From Planctomycetaceae bacterium (GTDB taxonomy: Bacteria; Planctomycetota; UBA1135; GCA-002686595): a stretch of 64,000 bases of DNA. The position numbers and the translations under genes were made by a program. Positions within the stretch are counted from its first letter, which is position 1; every line of letters begins with the position of its first letter. Location: contig WGMC01000007.1 in the NCBI GenBank assembly GCA_016125265.1, forward strand, positions 144,609 through 208,608, written 5' to 3'. Below the pieces are notes generated by a model. It made no database searches and was not told the DNA's origin. It saw only the letters and a list, made by a program, of their open reading frames with translations. Positions 43,172 through 50,628 of this stretch are shown piece after piece.

Positions 43172-44314
43172 TTGGAAGCGTTGCAACGTGCGTGGGCTGC
43201 GGCCCTTGTGGGGGCCACCGGCCTCCTGGTCGCCTGCGGGTCGAATCAAGAAAGCGGCTGGAGCGAACCCAAGATCGTCGAGCCCCAAGGCACGCGGATC
43301 GGCGTTTCGACGGCCGAGCGCTTCGGAATGCGGCCCATGGGTCCCGTCCCCGGAAGCGCGACGGCGCCTGCGGACGCCTTCCAGTTCACCCTGCCCCCCG
43401 GGTGGGTGGACCTGAAGCCCACCTCGATGCGGCTCGTGAACGTCGGCCTGGCGGACGACGCGAGCGTGGAATGCAGCCTGACACTGCTGGGCGGGGACGG
43501 CGGCGGCTTGGCGGCGAACGTCGACCGCTGGCGGGCCCAAGTGGGCCTCGGCCCCCTGGCGGCGGGCGAGCACGAGGACCTGCCCGCGGCGACGCTCCTC
43601 GGCAAACCAGCCGTGCGTTTCGACGCCACCGGGACCTACACCGGCATGGGCGGGCCCGCCCGCGAGGACTTCCGCATGATCGGACTGCTCTCCGTCGCGC
43701 CCGAGGGTTCGGGGTTCCTCAAGTTCACCGGGCCCGCCGATGTGCTGGAGCGCGAATCGGCGAACTTCGACGCGTTTGCGGCGTCCCTGCGGACGGCCAG
43801 CGCCCCGGCTCCCCGTGCTCCGCAGGCGGACGCGGCCGGCACATCCGAGGCAACGGGCGCCAACAGCCGCGATGGCCTGGTGTGGGAGAGCCCGTCGGGC
43901 TGGAAGCGCGGGCCGGATCGCAGCATGCGCACGGTGACCTACTTCGCGGGGCCCGGCGGCGAGGTCGAGTGTTACGTGGCCGTGCTCGGCGGCGACGGCG
44001 GCGGCTTGAAGTCGAACCTCGACCGCTGGCGCCAGCAGATGGGTGCGGCGCCCCTCACCGCCGCCGAACTGGCCGCGCTCGAACGCATTCCGTCCCTCGG
44101 CGGCGATGCGGTGTTGATCGAGATCCCCGGCTCGTACCGCGGCATGTCGAACGAGCAGGTGGACGACGCGCTGATGCTGGGCGCCATGGCCCTCGAATCC
44201 GTGGGCGGTGTGCCTGAGCGCGCGGTGTTCGCCAAGTTGATCGGCCCGCGCAACCTGGCCGAGGCGGAGCGCGCGAGCTTCCGCCAGTTCGTGGCCTCCT
44301 TGGGGAACGAGTGA
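43172..44314 (+). CDS. Lipoprotein with a duplicated domain, head of the ResB/CcsA operon
   Basis: A 380-residue lipoprotein. TTG 43172 has GGAAGGAG about 9 bases upstream, and a lipobox ('GLLVAC', Cys22) follows. Two homologous halves are visible. The first contains 'LTLLGGDGGGLAANVDRWRA' and 'QVGLGPLAAGE'; the second contains 'VAVLGGDGGGLKSNLDRWRQ' and 'QMGAAPLTAAE'. Each is followed by a strand-rich part ending 'F..F..SL'. The family is uncharacterised to my knowledge. It overlaps resB (TGATG), so it may help cytochrome maturation or haem handling, which is inference from position only. Confidence 0.7.
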   Translation: MEALQRAWAAALVGATGLLVACGSNQESGWSEPKIVEPQGTRIGVSTAERFGMRPMGPVPGSATAPADAFQFTLPPGWVDLKPTSMRLVNVGLADDASVECSLTLLGGDGGGLAANVDRWRAQVGLGPLAAGEHEDLPAATLLGKPAVRFDATGTYTGMGGPAREDFRMIGLLSVAPEGSGFLKFTGPADVLERESANFDAFAASLRTASAPAPRAPQADAAGTSEATGANSRDGLVWESPSGWKRGPDRSMRTVTYFAGPGGEVECYVAVLGGDGGGLKSNLDRWRQQMGAAPLTAAELAALERIPSLGGDAVLIEIPGSYRGMSNEQVDDALMLGAMALESVGGVPERAVFAKLIGPRNLAEAERASFRQFVASLGNE

Positions 44315-45483
44315 TGACGGCGGTGCGATCCATCGGACAACTGTTGTTGCGATTCTTCTCGTCATTCGGGCTGTCGGTGGCCCTGCTCGTGCTCTTGGGT
44401 CTCTTGACCTTCCTGGGCACCCTGGCCCAGGTGGATCGCGGCCTCTACGACGTGCAGAAGTCCTACTTCGAAAGCCTGTTCCTCGTGCACTACGTAGGCG
44501 GGATCGGCATTCCGCTTCCCGGCGGCAACCTGGTGCTCGGCCTGCTCGCCGTGAACCTCGTGGTCGGCGGCCTGTGGCGCCTGCGCAATCGCAAGAACGT
44601 CGGTGGCATCGTGGTGGTGCACATCGGCATCTTGATGCTGTTCGCGGCGGGCCTCGTGAAGCTGAAGGACTCGGACGATGGCCACACGACGCTCTACGAG
44701 GGCGACGAGAAGGCCTACTTCCAGAGTTACCACGTCAACGAGTTGGCGCTGCTGAAGCCCCAAGCAGACGGACGCCTCGAGGTGCGCACCCTCGACGCAC
44801 TCGCGTTCGAGAGCCCGAAGTCGGGCCTGCCGGTCCGCGTGCCCATCGAGGGAGTGCCCTTCGATTTGGAGGTCACGCGCTACTTCATCAACGCCAACGT
44901 GCGGCCCAAGGGCCCCATGTTCAACGCGCCGACGCCTGTCATCGACGGTGTGTTCGCCGATCCGCTTCCGCAGGACGCGCAGAACGAACGCAACGGTGCG
45001 GCGGCCTACGTGGACGTGATCGCGAAGGATGGCACGCGCCAGAGTGGCCTCGTTTGGATCTACGACACGGCGCCGTGGACGTTCACGGTCGGCGGAGAGA
45101 CCTACGCCCTCGATCTGCGCCGCAAACGCTTCGACATGCCCTTCCGCGTCAAGCTGGAGGAGTTCCGCAAGGAGGACCACCCGCGCACCGGCATGCCGCG
45201 TTGGTTCTCGAGCGACGTGGCCGTGCAGAAGGGCGCGACGTCGCGCCTCGTGACGATCTCCATGAACGAGCCCCTGCGGGAGGACGGACTGGTGCTGTAC
45301 CAGGCCTCCTGGGGGCCCTCCGACGCGCGGCCCGGAGATCGGCTGTTCTCCACCCTCGCGGTGGTGCGCAACCCCTCGGACCAGTGGCCGCTCTACGCCT
45401 GCATCGTGATCGCCGTCGGCCTGGTGTGGCACTTCGGTCGCAAGCTCATCCGCCACCTTTCGCGCGAGGTAGCCCGCACGTGA
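44314..45483 (+). CDS. resB: ResB-like cytochrome c biogenesis protein
   Basis: A 389-residue membrane protein. Three N-terminal helices are seen ('FGLSVALLVLLGLLTFLGTL', a second around 'GGNLVLGLLAVNLVVGGLW', a third 'VGGIVVVHIGILMLFAAGL'). A large extracytoplasmic domain follows (about residues 115-355), then a final helix ('WPLYACIVIAVGLVWHFGRK'). This is the ResB/Ccs1 topology of System II cytochrome c maturation, in which ResB and CcsA together move haem across the membrane and attach it to CXXCH. ATG 44314 shares its first base with the previous stop. The CcsA gene starts within its last codons. Confidence 0.88.
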   Translation: MTAVRSIGQLLLRFFSSFGLSVALLVLLGLLTFLGTLAQVDRGLYDVQKSYFESLFLVHYVGGIGIPLPGGNLVLGLLAVNLVVGGLWRLRNRKNVGGIVVVHIGILMLFAAGLVKLKDSDDGHTTLYEGDEKAYFQSYHVNELALLKPQADGRLEVRTLDALAFESPKSGLPVRVPIEGVPFDLEVTRYFINANVRPKGPMFNAPTPVIDGVFADPLPQDAQNERNGAAAYVDVIAKDGTRQSGLVWIYDTAPWTFTVGGETYALDLRRKRFDMPFRVKLEEFRKEDHPRTGMPRWFSSDVAVQKGATSRLVTISMNEPLREDGLVLYQASWGPSDARPGDRLFSTLAVVRNPSDQWPLYACIVIAVGLVWHFGRKLIRHLSREVART

Positions 45484-47510
45484 ACTCCATGCACAAGCTG
45501 CTCTGCTTCTTGGCTGCGACGGCCCTTTTCCTCGGTACGGGCGCCTCGGCCGTCGCGCAGGATCCGTCGGGCGCGCGCGAGGGCCTGCCCCCGCGCGTGC
45601 AAGGGTGGTCGAAGACGGCCATCGAAACCGCCGGATCGCTGCCGATCCAGGACGGCGGGCGTGTCAAGCCGCTTTCGACCTTCGCGAAGTTCACGCTGCT
45701 CCGCCTGAATGGGCGCAGCACCGCGAAGGACAACGAGGGCAATCCCCTCAGCGCCATGGAGTGGCTGCTCGACGTGATGGTCGACCCGGCGCGGGCCAAC
45801 CAGTACCCGGTGTTCCAGGTCCAGGACTCGGCCGCGGTGCACTCACTCGGCTTGTCCGTCGCCAACAAGAAGCGCCGCGACCGCTGGTCCTTCGACGAAC
45901 TGCGGCCGGGCATGCCGAAGCTCTTCGAGTTCGCCCACGACTACAGCTCGATCGACGCGAAGGTGCGCACCAGCGTGCAACAACAGGTGATCCAGTTGGC
46001 CGAGGCCGTGGACATCTACTTGGGCTTGGCCGGATTCCTCGATTTCGCGCGCGCCGAGCTGCGACCGCTGACCAAAGGCGGAATGCTGGCGGACGAGTTC
46101 GGGACGGAAAGCCTGACCTTCACCGACGTCGTTCGCCGCGCCGGAGACCTCGGCGACATTAGCGAACGACTGCAGAACAGCACCGATCCCCTCGCGCGGG
46201 AGGCCAGCGCCGAGTTGGGGCACATGCTGCGTGCCGTATCCGAGCTGGGTCGCTCCAGCCTGCACATGGCAATGCAACCGCCGGACGCGGAACTCAACAT
46301 TCGCGAGGCCTGGCACACCCCCGGCGAGATGCTGATGACGGCCTTCAACGGCGCGGTGCTGACGCGGCTCGAGATGGACAGTCTGGTGGCCCTGGAGCAG
46401 TTGGGTGACTCGCTCCAGGACGACGGCCGCATCGACATGGACCAGGCGGACGCGGCCCTCGCCGCGGTGGCCGGCGCCACAAAACCGCTCGCCGCAGCGC
46501 GAGGCGAAACCCGCCGACTCGACCTCGAGGTCACGTACTACAAGCTCGACCTCCTGACCTATTCGCTGGTCGCGTTCGTGCTGGCGTTCTTGGTGACGGC
46601 GTTCTCGTGGCTGCGTCCGGGGAAAACCGCCTTGGCGCGTGTCTCCTTCGGGCTGGTGACCACGGGCACGCTGCTGCTGTGCGCGGCGATCGCCATCCGG
46701 TGTGTGATTCGCGAACGGCCGCCCGTCAGCACCCTCTACGAGACCCTGCTGTTCGTGACCGCGACCGGTGCGCTGATCGGACTCTTCGCCGAGTGGGCCA
46801 ACAAAAAACGCATCGCCCTGGCCGCCACCGCGGTGCTCGGCATGGTCGGCCTCTTCCTCGCGAACGGCTACGAGACCCTCGACAAGAAGGACACCATGCC
46901 CAGCTTGGTGGCCGTTCTCGACACCAACTTCTGGCTCGCCACCCACGTGACCACCATCACGATCGGGTACGCAGCGGGCATGTTCGCAGCGCTGCTCGCC
47001 AGTGTCTACCTGATCGCGCGCAGCTTCCGCCGGCGCGCGCAGAATCCCGAGCTCTTCGGCGCGCTCGCGCGCATGACCTACGGCACACTGTGCTTCGGGC
47101 TGGTGTTCTCGCTCGTCGGCACGATCCTCGGTGGCATCTGGGCCAACGACTCCTGGGGCCGCTTCTGGGGTTGGGACCCCAAGGAGAACGGCGCGCTTTT
47201 GATCTGCATCTCGCAGGTGGCGATCCTGCACGCGCGCATGGGTGGGTACCTGAAGGAGATCGGCATCGCGGTCGCCAGCGCCTTCGGCGGCACGATCGTG
47301 GCGTTCTCCTGGTTCGGCACCAACCTCTTGGGCGTCGGCCTGCACAGCTACGGATTCACCAGCGGCATCAGCCAGGCCCTGTGGACGTACTACGGCATCC
47401 AATGGGGGATCTGCCTGCTTGGCGCCGTGGCGCTGGTGCGCGAGAGCCGGCCGGCGCCGGCGCCCGAGGCGCGGAGCAAGTCCGCGTTCGAGCCTCGCAC
47501 CACGACCTGA
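45480..47510 (+). CDS. ccsA: CcsA-like haem lyase/exporter subunit with large N-terminal domain
   Basis: A 676-residue protein. GTG 45480 overlaps the resB stop; ATG 45489 is an alternative directly before the signal peptide. Residues about 25-340 form an extracytoplasmic helical domain absent from short CcsA proteins. About eight helices follow, with the diagnostic haem-handling motif 'WGRFWGWDPKENGALLI' near residue 558 (WGxxWxWD) and conserved His residues in 'WLATHVTTITIGYAAG' and 'GVGLHSYGF'. With ResB it forms the System II synthetase that probably matures the 41 CXXCH sites encoded downstream. Confidence 0.9.
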   Translation: MNSMHKLLCFLAATALFLGTGASAVAQDPSGAREGLPPRVQGWSKTAIETAGSLPIQDGGRVKPLSTFAKFTLLRLNGRSTAKDNEGNPLSAMEWLLDVMVDPARANQYPVFQVQDSAAVHSLGLSVANKKRRDRWSFDELRPGMPKLFEFAHDYSSIDAKVRTSVQQQVIQLAEAVDIYLGLAGFLDFARAELRPLTKGGMLADEFGTESLTFTDVVRRAGDLGDISERLQNSTDPLAREASAELGHMLRAVSELGRSSLHMAMQPPDAELNIREAWHTPGEMLMTAFNGAVLTRLEMDSLVALEQLGDSLQDDGRIDMDQADAALAAVAGATKPLAAARGETRRLDLEVTYYKLDLLTYSLVAFVLAFLVTAFSWLRPGKTALARVSFGLVTTGTLLLCAAIAIRCVIRERPPVSTLYETLLFVTATGALIGLFAEWANKKRIALAATAVLGMVGLFLANGYETLDKKDTMPSLVAVLDTNFWLATHVTTITIGYAAGMFAALLASVYLIARSFRRRAQNPELFGALARMTYGTLCFGLVFSLVGTILGGIWANDSWGRFWGWDPKENGALLICISQVAILHARMGGYLKEIGIAVASAFGGTIVAFSWFGTNLLGVGLHSYGFTSGISQALWTYYGIQWGICLLGAVALVRESRPAPAPEARSKSAFEPRTTT

Positions 47511-47572
47511 AGCCCGAAGCCAGGGCAAATCCCTCAAGGGGGACGCGGCTCTCGGCCGACGGAGGGGCTGGA

Positions 47573-47594
47573 CCGGGGCCAAAGAGGGCCCCGG
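47573..47594 (+). terminator. Stem-loop after ccsA
   Basis: CCGGGGCC (47573-47580) and GGCCCCGG (47587-47594) form a perfect 8-bp stem with a 6-base loop, 62 bases after the ccsA stop. There is no T tract; it could equally be a structured leader of the next gene. Confidence 0.45.
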
Positions 47595-47627
47595 CGGTAC
47601 CACGTCGAAGGCAGAGGAGACCCCGTC

Positions 47628-48320
47628 TTGCAGAGGCATACTTTGGCGATCCTGGCGGTCGCAGCGGCATCGTTCGCCCCGTTCTTGGGGGGCTGCGTCG
47701 GCACGAAACAACCGGCCGGCATCCAACAGGTGGACAGCTTGGTGTCCCGCATCGAGCGTTTGGACTTGGAGGCCGAACTGGCCCAACAGCAGGCCCAGGA
47801 GGCCGTCGGCGCGCTGCGTTCGATCGTGCGCGGCGAGCTTCGCACCGACGCCGTGAAGTCCCACACGGGTTACCTGGACGCCGTCGAGCGCTCGGCGAAC
47901 CAACTGCGCCGCATGCGCGACGCCGTGCCTCCGATGCAGCGGGCCGCGGCCAGCGTGTTCGAGTCTTGGGCCGTCGACACCCAGGCCATCCTCAGCCCCA
48001 CCCTGCGCGAGAAGAGCGCTGAGCGCCGCGCCGCGGCTGGTGACCGCTACCTCGCGATCCTCGAGGCCCTCGAACCCGCGGAGATCGCCCTGGCCGCCTT
48101 CAACGGCACCCTGCGCGACCACGCCTTGTTCCTCGGCAACGACCTGAACAGCTCCTCGATCCAATCGCTGGAGCCCGAGTTGGAGCGCCTGCGCCAGATG
48201 CTCGCCATCGTCGACCAGCGGGTGCAAAACCTGCACCGCGCCGCCGCCGACTACGTCCGCAGCTCGGCCCCCCTTGGGAAGGTGCAGGTTTCCGGCTCGG
48301 GCACAGGCTCCAGTCGCTGA
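47628..48320 (+). CDS. DUF2959-like coiled-coil lipoprotein
   Basis: A 230-residue lipoprotein with lipobox 'APFLGGC' (Cys23). TTG 47628 is the start, with GCAGAGGAG about 10 bases upstream. The mature protein is almost wholly alpha-helical coiled coil ('SLVSRIERLDLEAELAQQQA', 'QAQEAVGALRSIVRG', 'LEPELERLRQMLAIVDQRVQ'), the pattern of the DUF2959 family (lipoprotein, then 'V.RIE...D....A..Q...AL..F'). The role of that family is unknown. Flanking hairpins suggest its own transcription unit between the maturation genes and the conduit genes. Confidence 0.6.
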   Translation: MQRHTLAILAVAAASFAPFLGGCVGTKQPAGIQQVDSLVSRIERLDLEAELAQQQAQEAVGALRSIVRGELRTDAVKSHTGYLDAVERSANQLRRMRDAVPPMQRAAASVFESWAVDTQAILSPTLREKSAERRAAAGDRYLAILEALEPAEIALAAFNGTLRDHALFLGNDLNSSSIQSLEPELERLRQMLAIVDQRVQNLHRAAADYVRSSAPLGKVQVSGSGTGSSR

Positions 48321-48335
48321 TCCGCGGGGACCGAC

Positions 48336-48375
48336 AAGGGCTCGGAGGGCGCGTTCTGCCCCCCGAGCCCTTCGT
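48336..48375 (+). terminator. Terminator hairpin after the DUF2959-like gene
   Basis: AAGGGCTCGG (48336-48345) pairs perfectly with CCGAGCCCTT (48363-48372) around a 17-base loop, followed by CGTCGTTG, 15 bases after the stop. Confidence 0.6.
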
Positions 48376-48396
48376 CGTTGCCGTGGATGTTGAGAC

Positions 48397-50628
48397 GTGA
48401 GCTGGGCCCTTCTGGTCGGACTGACAGCGGCACTGGGCATTGCCCTCTTGTCGTTGGTGCTGAAGCGCCGGGGTGTGCTCGAACTGCAGCGCACGTTGTC
48501 CGAGCGCCGCACGGCGGAGCGCACGGGCGCGGCGAAGGCGCAGCTCCAGTACCCTATCGTCGATCTCACACGCTGCCTGGGTTGCGGCGCGTGTGTGCGC
48601 GCCTGCCCGGAAGAGGGTGTGCTCGCCCTGGTGCACGGCCAGGCCGCCGTGGTGCGCGGCGCGCATTGTGTGGGTACGGCGGCATGCGCGCGCGAGTGCC
48701 CCACGGGGGCGATCGCGATCACACTCGCCGATCTCGCGGAACGCCGCGATGTGCCGGTGCTCGAGGAGCACCTCGAGGCGCACGGCACACCGGGGTTGTT
48801 CCTCGCGGGTGAAGTTACCGCGCACGCGTTGGTCAAGACGGCCGTCGACCACGGCACGTTGGTGGCAGCGGAAGTGGCGCGGCGGGTTGCAAGCGCGTCT
48901 GCGAGCGAGGCGGCCGAGGGCTGCGACCTCGACCTCGTGATCGTCGGCGCCGGTCCGGCGGGGCTCGCCGCGGCATTGGAGGCCAAGCGCCACAACCTGC
49001 GGTTCGTCCTGCTCGACCAGGAACAGGAGGCGGGCGGCACGGTTGCGCGGTATCCGCGGCGCAAACTCGTGCTGACCCAACCGATCGACCTGCCGCTCCA
49101 CGGCCGGCTTCCCAAACGCAGCTACGCGAAAGAAGAACTGATCGCGCTTTGGCATCGCCTCGTCGACGAACACGAGTTGCCGCTCGCTTCGAGCACGACC
49201 TTCGAGGGCCTCGATCGCCTCGAGGGCGGCGGCTTCTCCGTGCGCACCGACCGCGGCGTGTACGAGGCGACGCACGTGTGTCTGGCGCTCGGGCGGCGCG
49301 GAGTTCCGAACCGGCTCGATGTGCCCGGTGAAGACCTACCGAAGGTCAGCTACAGCCTGCTGGACGCCGACAGTTTCGTGGACAGGCGGGTTCTGGTCGT
49401 CGGCGGCGGCGACAGCGCGGTCGAAGCGGCCCTCGGCCTGATCGCCGGCGGACAGAACGAGGTCACACTCTCGTACCGCAAGGGCGCGCTGTTCCGCGTC
49501 AAACCGAAGAACGAACAGCGTCTCGAGGAAGCGCGGCTCGACGGCCGCCTGCGGGTCGAGTTCGAAACGGAAGTCGCGGCCATCGAAAACGATCGAGTGC
49601 GCCTTCGGCGCCACGACGGTTCGCAGTTCGACCTTCCGAACGACGACGTGTTCATCATGGCCGGGGGCAAACCGCCGTTTCCGCTGCTCGAAGCGTCCGG
49701 TGTTTGTTTCGACCCCAACCTGCGACCGAAAGCGCCGGAACTGGGCGAGCAGGGTTCCGGCCTGGTGCGAGCGCTGGCCGTGGGCTTTGCGCTGTCGCTC
49801 GGCGCGCTGCTGTTCGCGCTGTTCCACCTCGACTACTACGGATTGCCGACCCCAGAACGGCCAACCCACCCCAAACACGACGTGTTGCGGCCGGGTCTCG
49901 GTGTTGGGCTGGCCCTCGGCATCGGCGCAACACTGCTGATCGGCGCGAACCTCCTCTACCTGTTGCGTCGCCAGGGAAGATGGCTCCGCGCCGGTGCGCT
50001 GACACACTGGATGACTGCGCACGTGGCGACCGGCATCCTCGCCTTCCTCGCCGCCCTGTTGCATGCGGGGATGGGACCGCGCGACACGGTGGGTGGGCAG
50101 GCGTTCTGGGTGCTCGGTGGTCTGGTGGCGACGGGCGTTCTGGGGCGGTACCTCTACGCCTACGTGCCACGTGCCGCAAACGGGCGCGAGCTGGAGCTCG
50201 CGGAAGTGAAAGGTCGTCTCGCCAATCTCGCCGACGGATTCGAGCGTGTGCAACCGACGATCGCCGCCCTCGTGCGCGAACAGATTGGCACGCTGATCGA
50301 GCACCGCCAGTGGAAGACGAGTCTGCCCGCAAGGCTCATGGCGCTGGTCGGCGCGCAGCGCGATCTGAGCCGCCTGCTCGTGCGCCTGCGCGCGGAAGGC
50401 GCTCGGTCCGGTTTGGCCGCAGCGCAGTTGTTCGAGGTCGAGGCACTGACCCTGCGCGCCCACCGCGCGGCCCTCGTGGCCGCGCACCTCGAAGACCTAC
50501 GCGGCCTACTTGCGAGTTGGCGCTGGTTGCACCGCTGGGGAGCGCTCCTGGTCGTGCTCTTGATTGTTCTGCACGTCGTCTACGCCCTCGCCTACGGCGC
50601 CCACTTCTTCCAGGAGAACCTGACGTGA
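48397..50628 (+). CDS. Membrane FeS / FAD-NAD(P) oxidoreductase with cytochrome-b-like helices
   Basis: A 743-residue fusion. There is one N-terminal helix (about residues 3-22), then a ferredoxin module with Cys60, 63, 66 and 70 (complete 4Fe-4S) and a second set Cys91, 97 and 101 that lacks one cysteine. 'GLFLAGEVTAHALVKTAVDH' at about 133 resembles an FAD-binding tail of thioredoxin-reductase-like proteins. A full FAD/NAD(P) module follows, with GAGPAG (184-189) and GGGDSA (336-341). The C-terminal part (about 455-743) has four or five helices with paired His ('LTHWMTAHVATGI', 'LLHAGM', 'WLHRWGALLVVLLIVLHVV') that could hold b haems. The GTG start is at 48397, and its stop overlaps the 23-haem cytochrome gene. 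It probably passes NAD(P)H electrons to, or from, the cytochromes. Confidence 0.8.
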   Translation: MSWALLVGLTAALGIALLSLVLKRRGVLELQRTLSERRTAERTGAAKAQLQYPIVDLTRCLGCGACVRACPEEGVLALVHGQAAVVRGAHCVGTAACARECPTGAIAITLADLAERRDVPVLEEHLEAHGTPGLFLAGEVTAHALVKTAVDHGTLVAAEVARRVASASASEAAEGCDLDLVIVGAGPAGLAAALEAKRHNLRFVLLDQEQEAGGTVARYPRRKLVLTQPIDLPLHGRLPKRSYAKEELIALWHRLVDEHELPLASSTTFEGLDRLEGGGFSVRTDRGVYEATHVCLALGRRGVPNRLDVPGEDLPKVSYSLLDADSFVDRRVLVVGGGDSAVEAALGLIAGGQNEVTLSYRKGALFRVKPKNEQRLEEARLDGRLRVEFETEVAAIENDRVRLRRHDGSQFDLPNDDVFIMAGGKPPFPLLEASGVCFDPNLRPKAPELGEQGSGLVRALAVGFALSLGALLFALFHLDYYGLPTPERPTHPKHDVLRPGLGVGLALGIGATLLIGANLLYLLRRQGRWLRAGALTHWMTAHVATGILAFLAALLHAGMGPRDTVGGQAFWVLGGLVATGVLGRYLYAYVPRAANGRELELAEVKGRLANLADGFERVQPTIAALVREQIGTLIEHRQWKTSLPARLMALVGAQRDLSRLLVRLRAEGARSGLAAAQLFEVEALTLRAHRAALVAAHLEDLRGLLASWRWLHRWGALLVVLLIVLHVVYALAYGAHFFQENLT

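Noticed and set aside
45843..49115. A 1090-codon open frame on the minus strand
   Set aside because: It lies antisense to ccsA, the DUF2959-like gene and the redox fusion, all of which have clear motifs. Long antisense frames are expected at this GC content, and its translation has no recognisable domain.
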